A program made the position numbers and the translations under genes. From JAWLGW01 sp964569055 (GTDB lineage: Bacteria > Planctomycetota > J058), in NCBI GenBank assembly GCA_964569055.1, contig CAZMSZ010000220.1, forward strand, positions 1 through 12,318: a stretch of 12,318 bases of DNA, read 5' to 3'. Below, piece after piece: positions 12,091 through 12,318 of this stretch. Each line of letters opens with the position of its first letter. The stretch's first letter is position 1. Under the pieces are notes generated by a model. That model made no database searches. It was not told the origin of the DNA and saw only the letters and a program-made list of their open reading frames with translations.

Positions 12091-12318
12091 GTGGTCGAGG
12101 CGATCGACTCGGCGGACCCGACCGATCGGCGCGAGCAGGCCGGGCGGAGCGACGACGCTCCGCCCGGGCCGCTGTTCGCGTCGCTGCCCGCGCGCCCAAA
12201 GCCAGCCGCAGGATCGGATTCGGATTCGGAATCGGATCTGGACTCGGATTCGGAATCGGATCTGGACTCGGATTCGGATTCGGATTCGGATTCGGATTCG
12301 GATTCGGATTCGGATTCG
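12091..12318 (+). CDS. Possible start of a Ser-Asp-repeat protein, open at the window end
   Basis: A frame from GTG at 12091 is open for 76 codons to the end of the window. It starts VVEAIDSADPTDRREQ, passes PPGPLFASLPARPKPAAG, and then becomes an acidic SD repeat (DSESDLDS twice, then DS pairs). Its non-repeat part has about 88% G/C at third codon positions and about 60% at second positions, a coding-like contrast that the opposite strand lacks. Against it, no ribosome binding site precedes the GTG, it starts only 15 nt after the ssb stop, and a terminator-like hairpin falls inside it. The opposite strand is also open, with an ES-rich reading down to TAG at 12072-12074. It may be non-coding. 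Confidence 0.3.
   Translation, partial: MVEAIDSADPTDRREQAGRSDDAPPGPLFASLPARPKPAAGSDSDSESDLDSDSESDLDSDSDSDSDSDSDSDSDS
12140..12167 (+). terminator. GC-rich hairpin downstream of ssb
   Basis: CCGGGCGGAGCG (12140-12151) and CGCTCCGCCCGG (12156-12167) form a perfect 12-bp stem with the four-base loop ACGA. Two more G-C pairs are possible past a single bulged G. It begins 64 nt after the ssb stop. No T-run follows, so it is not a classical intrinsic terminator, but stems like this often end or protect transcripts in very GC-rich bacteria. Because it is symmetric it could serve a convergent gene as well. Confidence 0.5.
12211..12318. repeat. Hexanucleotide tandem repeat (GATTCG)n running off the window
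   Basis: Eighteen 6-bp units fill 12211-12318. The last eight (12271-12318) are perfect GATTCG. Before them the units vary, and GATTCG-GAATCG-GATCTG-GACTCG forms a 24-bp higher-order unit present twice without change (12223-12246 and 12247-12270). The array continues beyond the window. Since the unit is a multiple of three, it preserves reading frames: SD on the plus strand, ES on the minus strand. Confidence 0.95.

Noticed and set aside
12211..12318. CRISPR array
   Set aside because: The repeats are contiguous hexamers without spacers, so this is a simple tandem repeat.

Overview
The window is very GC-rich chromosomal DNA (roughly three quarters G+C by eye) from a bacterium with large regulatory proteomes. 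The Hanks-type Ser/Thr kinase has a DWG motif in place of DFG and lies next to an ECF sigma factor. There is also an Rpn-type nuclease relic and a rifampin-phosphotransferase-like enzyme. This mix suggests Myxococcota or Planctomycetota, but nothing here fixes the phylum. A 100-N scaffold gap (9921-10020) shows it is a draft assembly.

Layout. 1-545: 3' part of an Rpn/PD-(D/E)XK transposase-nuclease-like gene, apparently frameshifted near 61-69. 649-1653 (+): D-lactate dehydrogenase-type 2-hydroxyacid dehydrogenase. 7090 down to 1657 (-): five tightly packed genes, probably one operon, read from a recognisable sigma-70-like promoter (TTGACT-16-TATAGT, 7136-7109). In order they are a membrane-anchored HEAT-like protein, an unrecognised 359-aa protein (start/stop overlap ATGA), mtnA, a Ser/Thr kinase fused to an NrtR-type Nudix domain, and an ECF sigma factor. 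7174-9720 (+), divergent from the operon: an 848-aa PEP-utilising enzyme of rifampin phosphotransferase architecture. 9721-10022: AT-richer tandem repeats, a short frame open into the gap, and the gap. 10023-11174 (-): holA. 11422-12075 (+): ssb with a long Gly/Tyr-rich tail. 12076-12318: a perfect hairpin, then a hexanucleotide repeat running off the window end.

The most interesting object is the kinase-Nudix protein (3873-2254). Its C-terminal domain keeps the NrtR-family landmarks (WAIPGA, RDPR, LAFDH), but all three metal-binding glutamates of the Nudix box are replaced (REUXEE reads RALRSK) and NrtR's winged helix is absent. This looks like a ligand-sensing domain, by analogy with NrtR's ADP-ribose sensing, placed on a kinase. 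The ECF sigma factor starts 9 nt downstream, and its region 2.2 lacks most of the usual acidic DAED charge and carries a threonine there. The proposed circuit is nucleotide-type ligand, then kinase, then sigma-factor phosphorylation, then transcription. This is inference, but each part is visible in the sequence.

The holA and ssb genes are ordinary replication genes transcribed divergently. The rest is metabolic (mtnA in methionine salvage, ldhA-like) or of unknown role.
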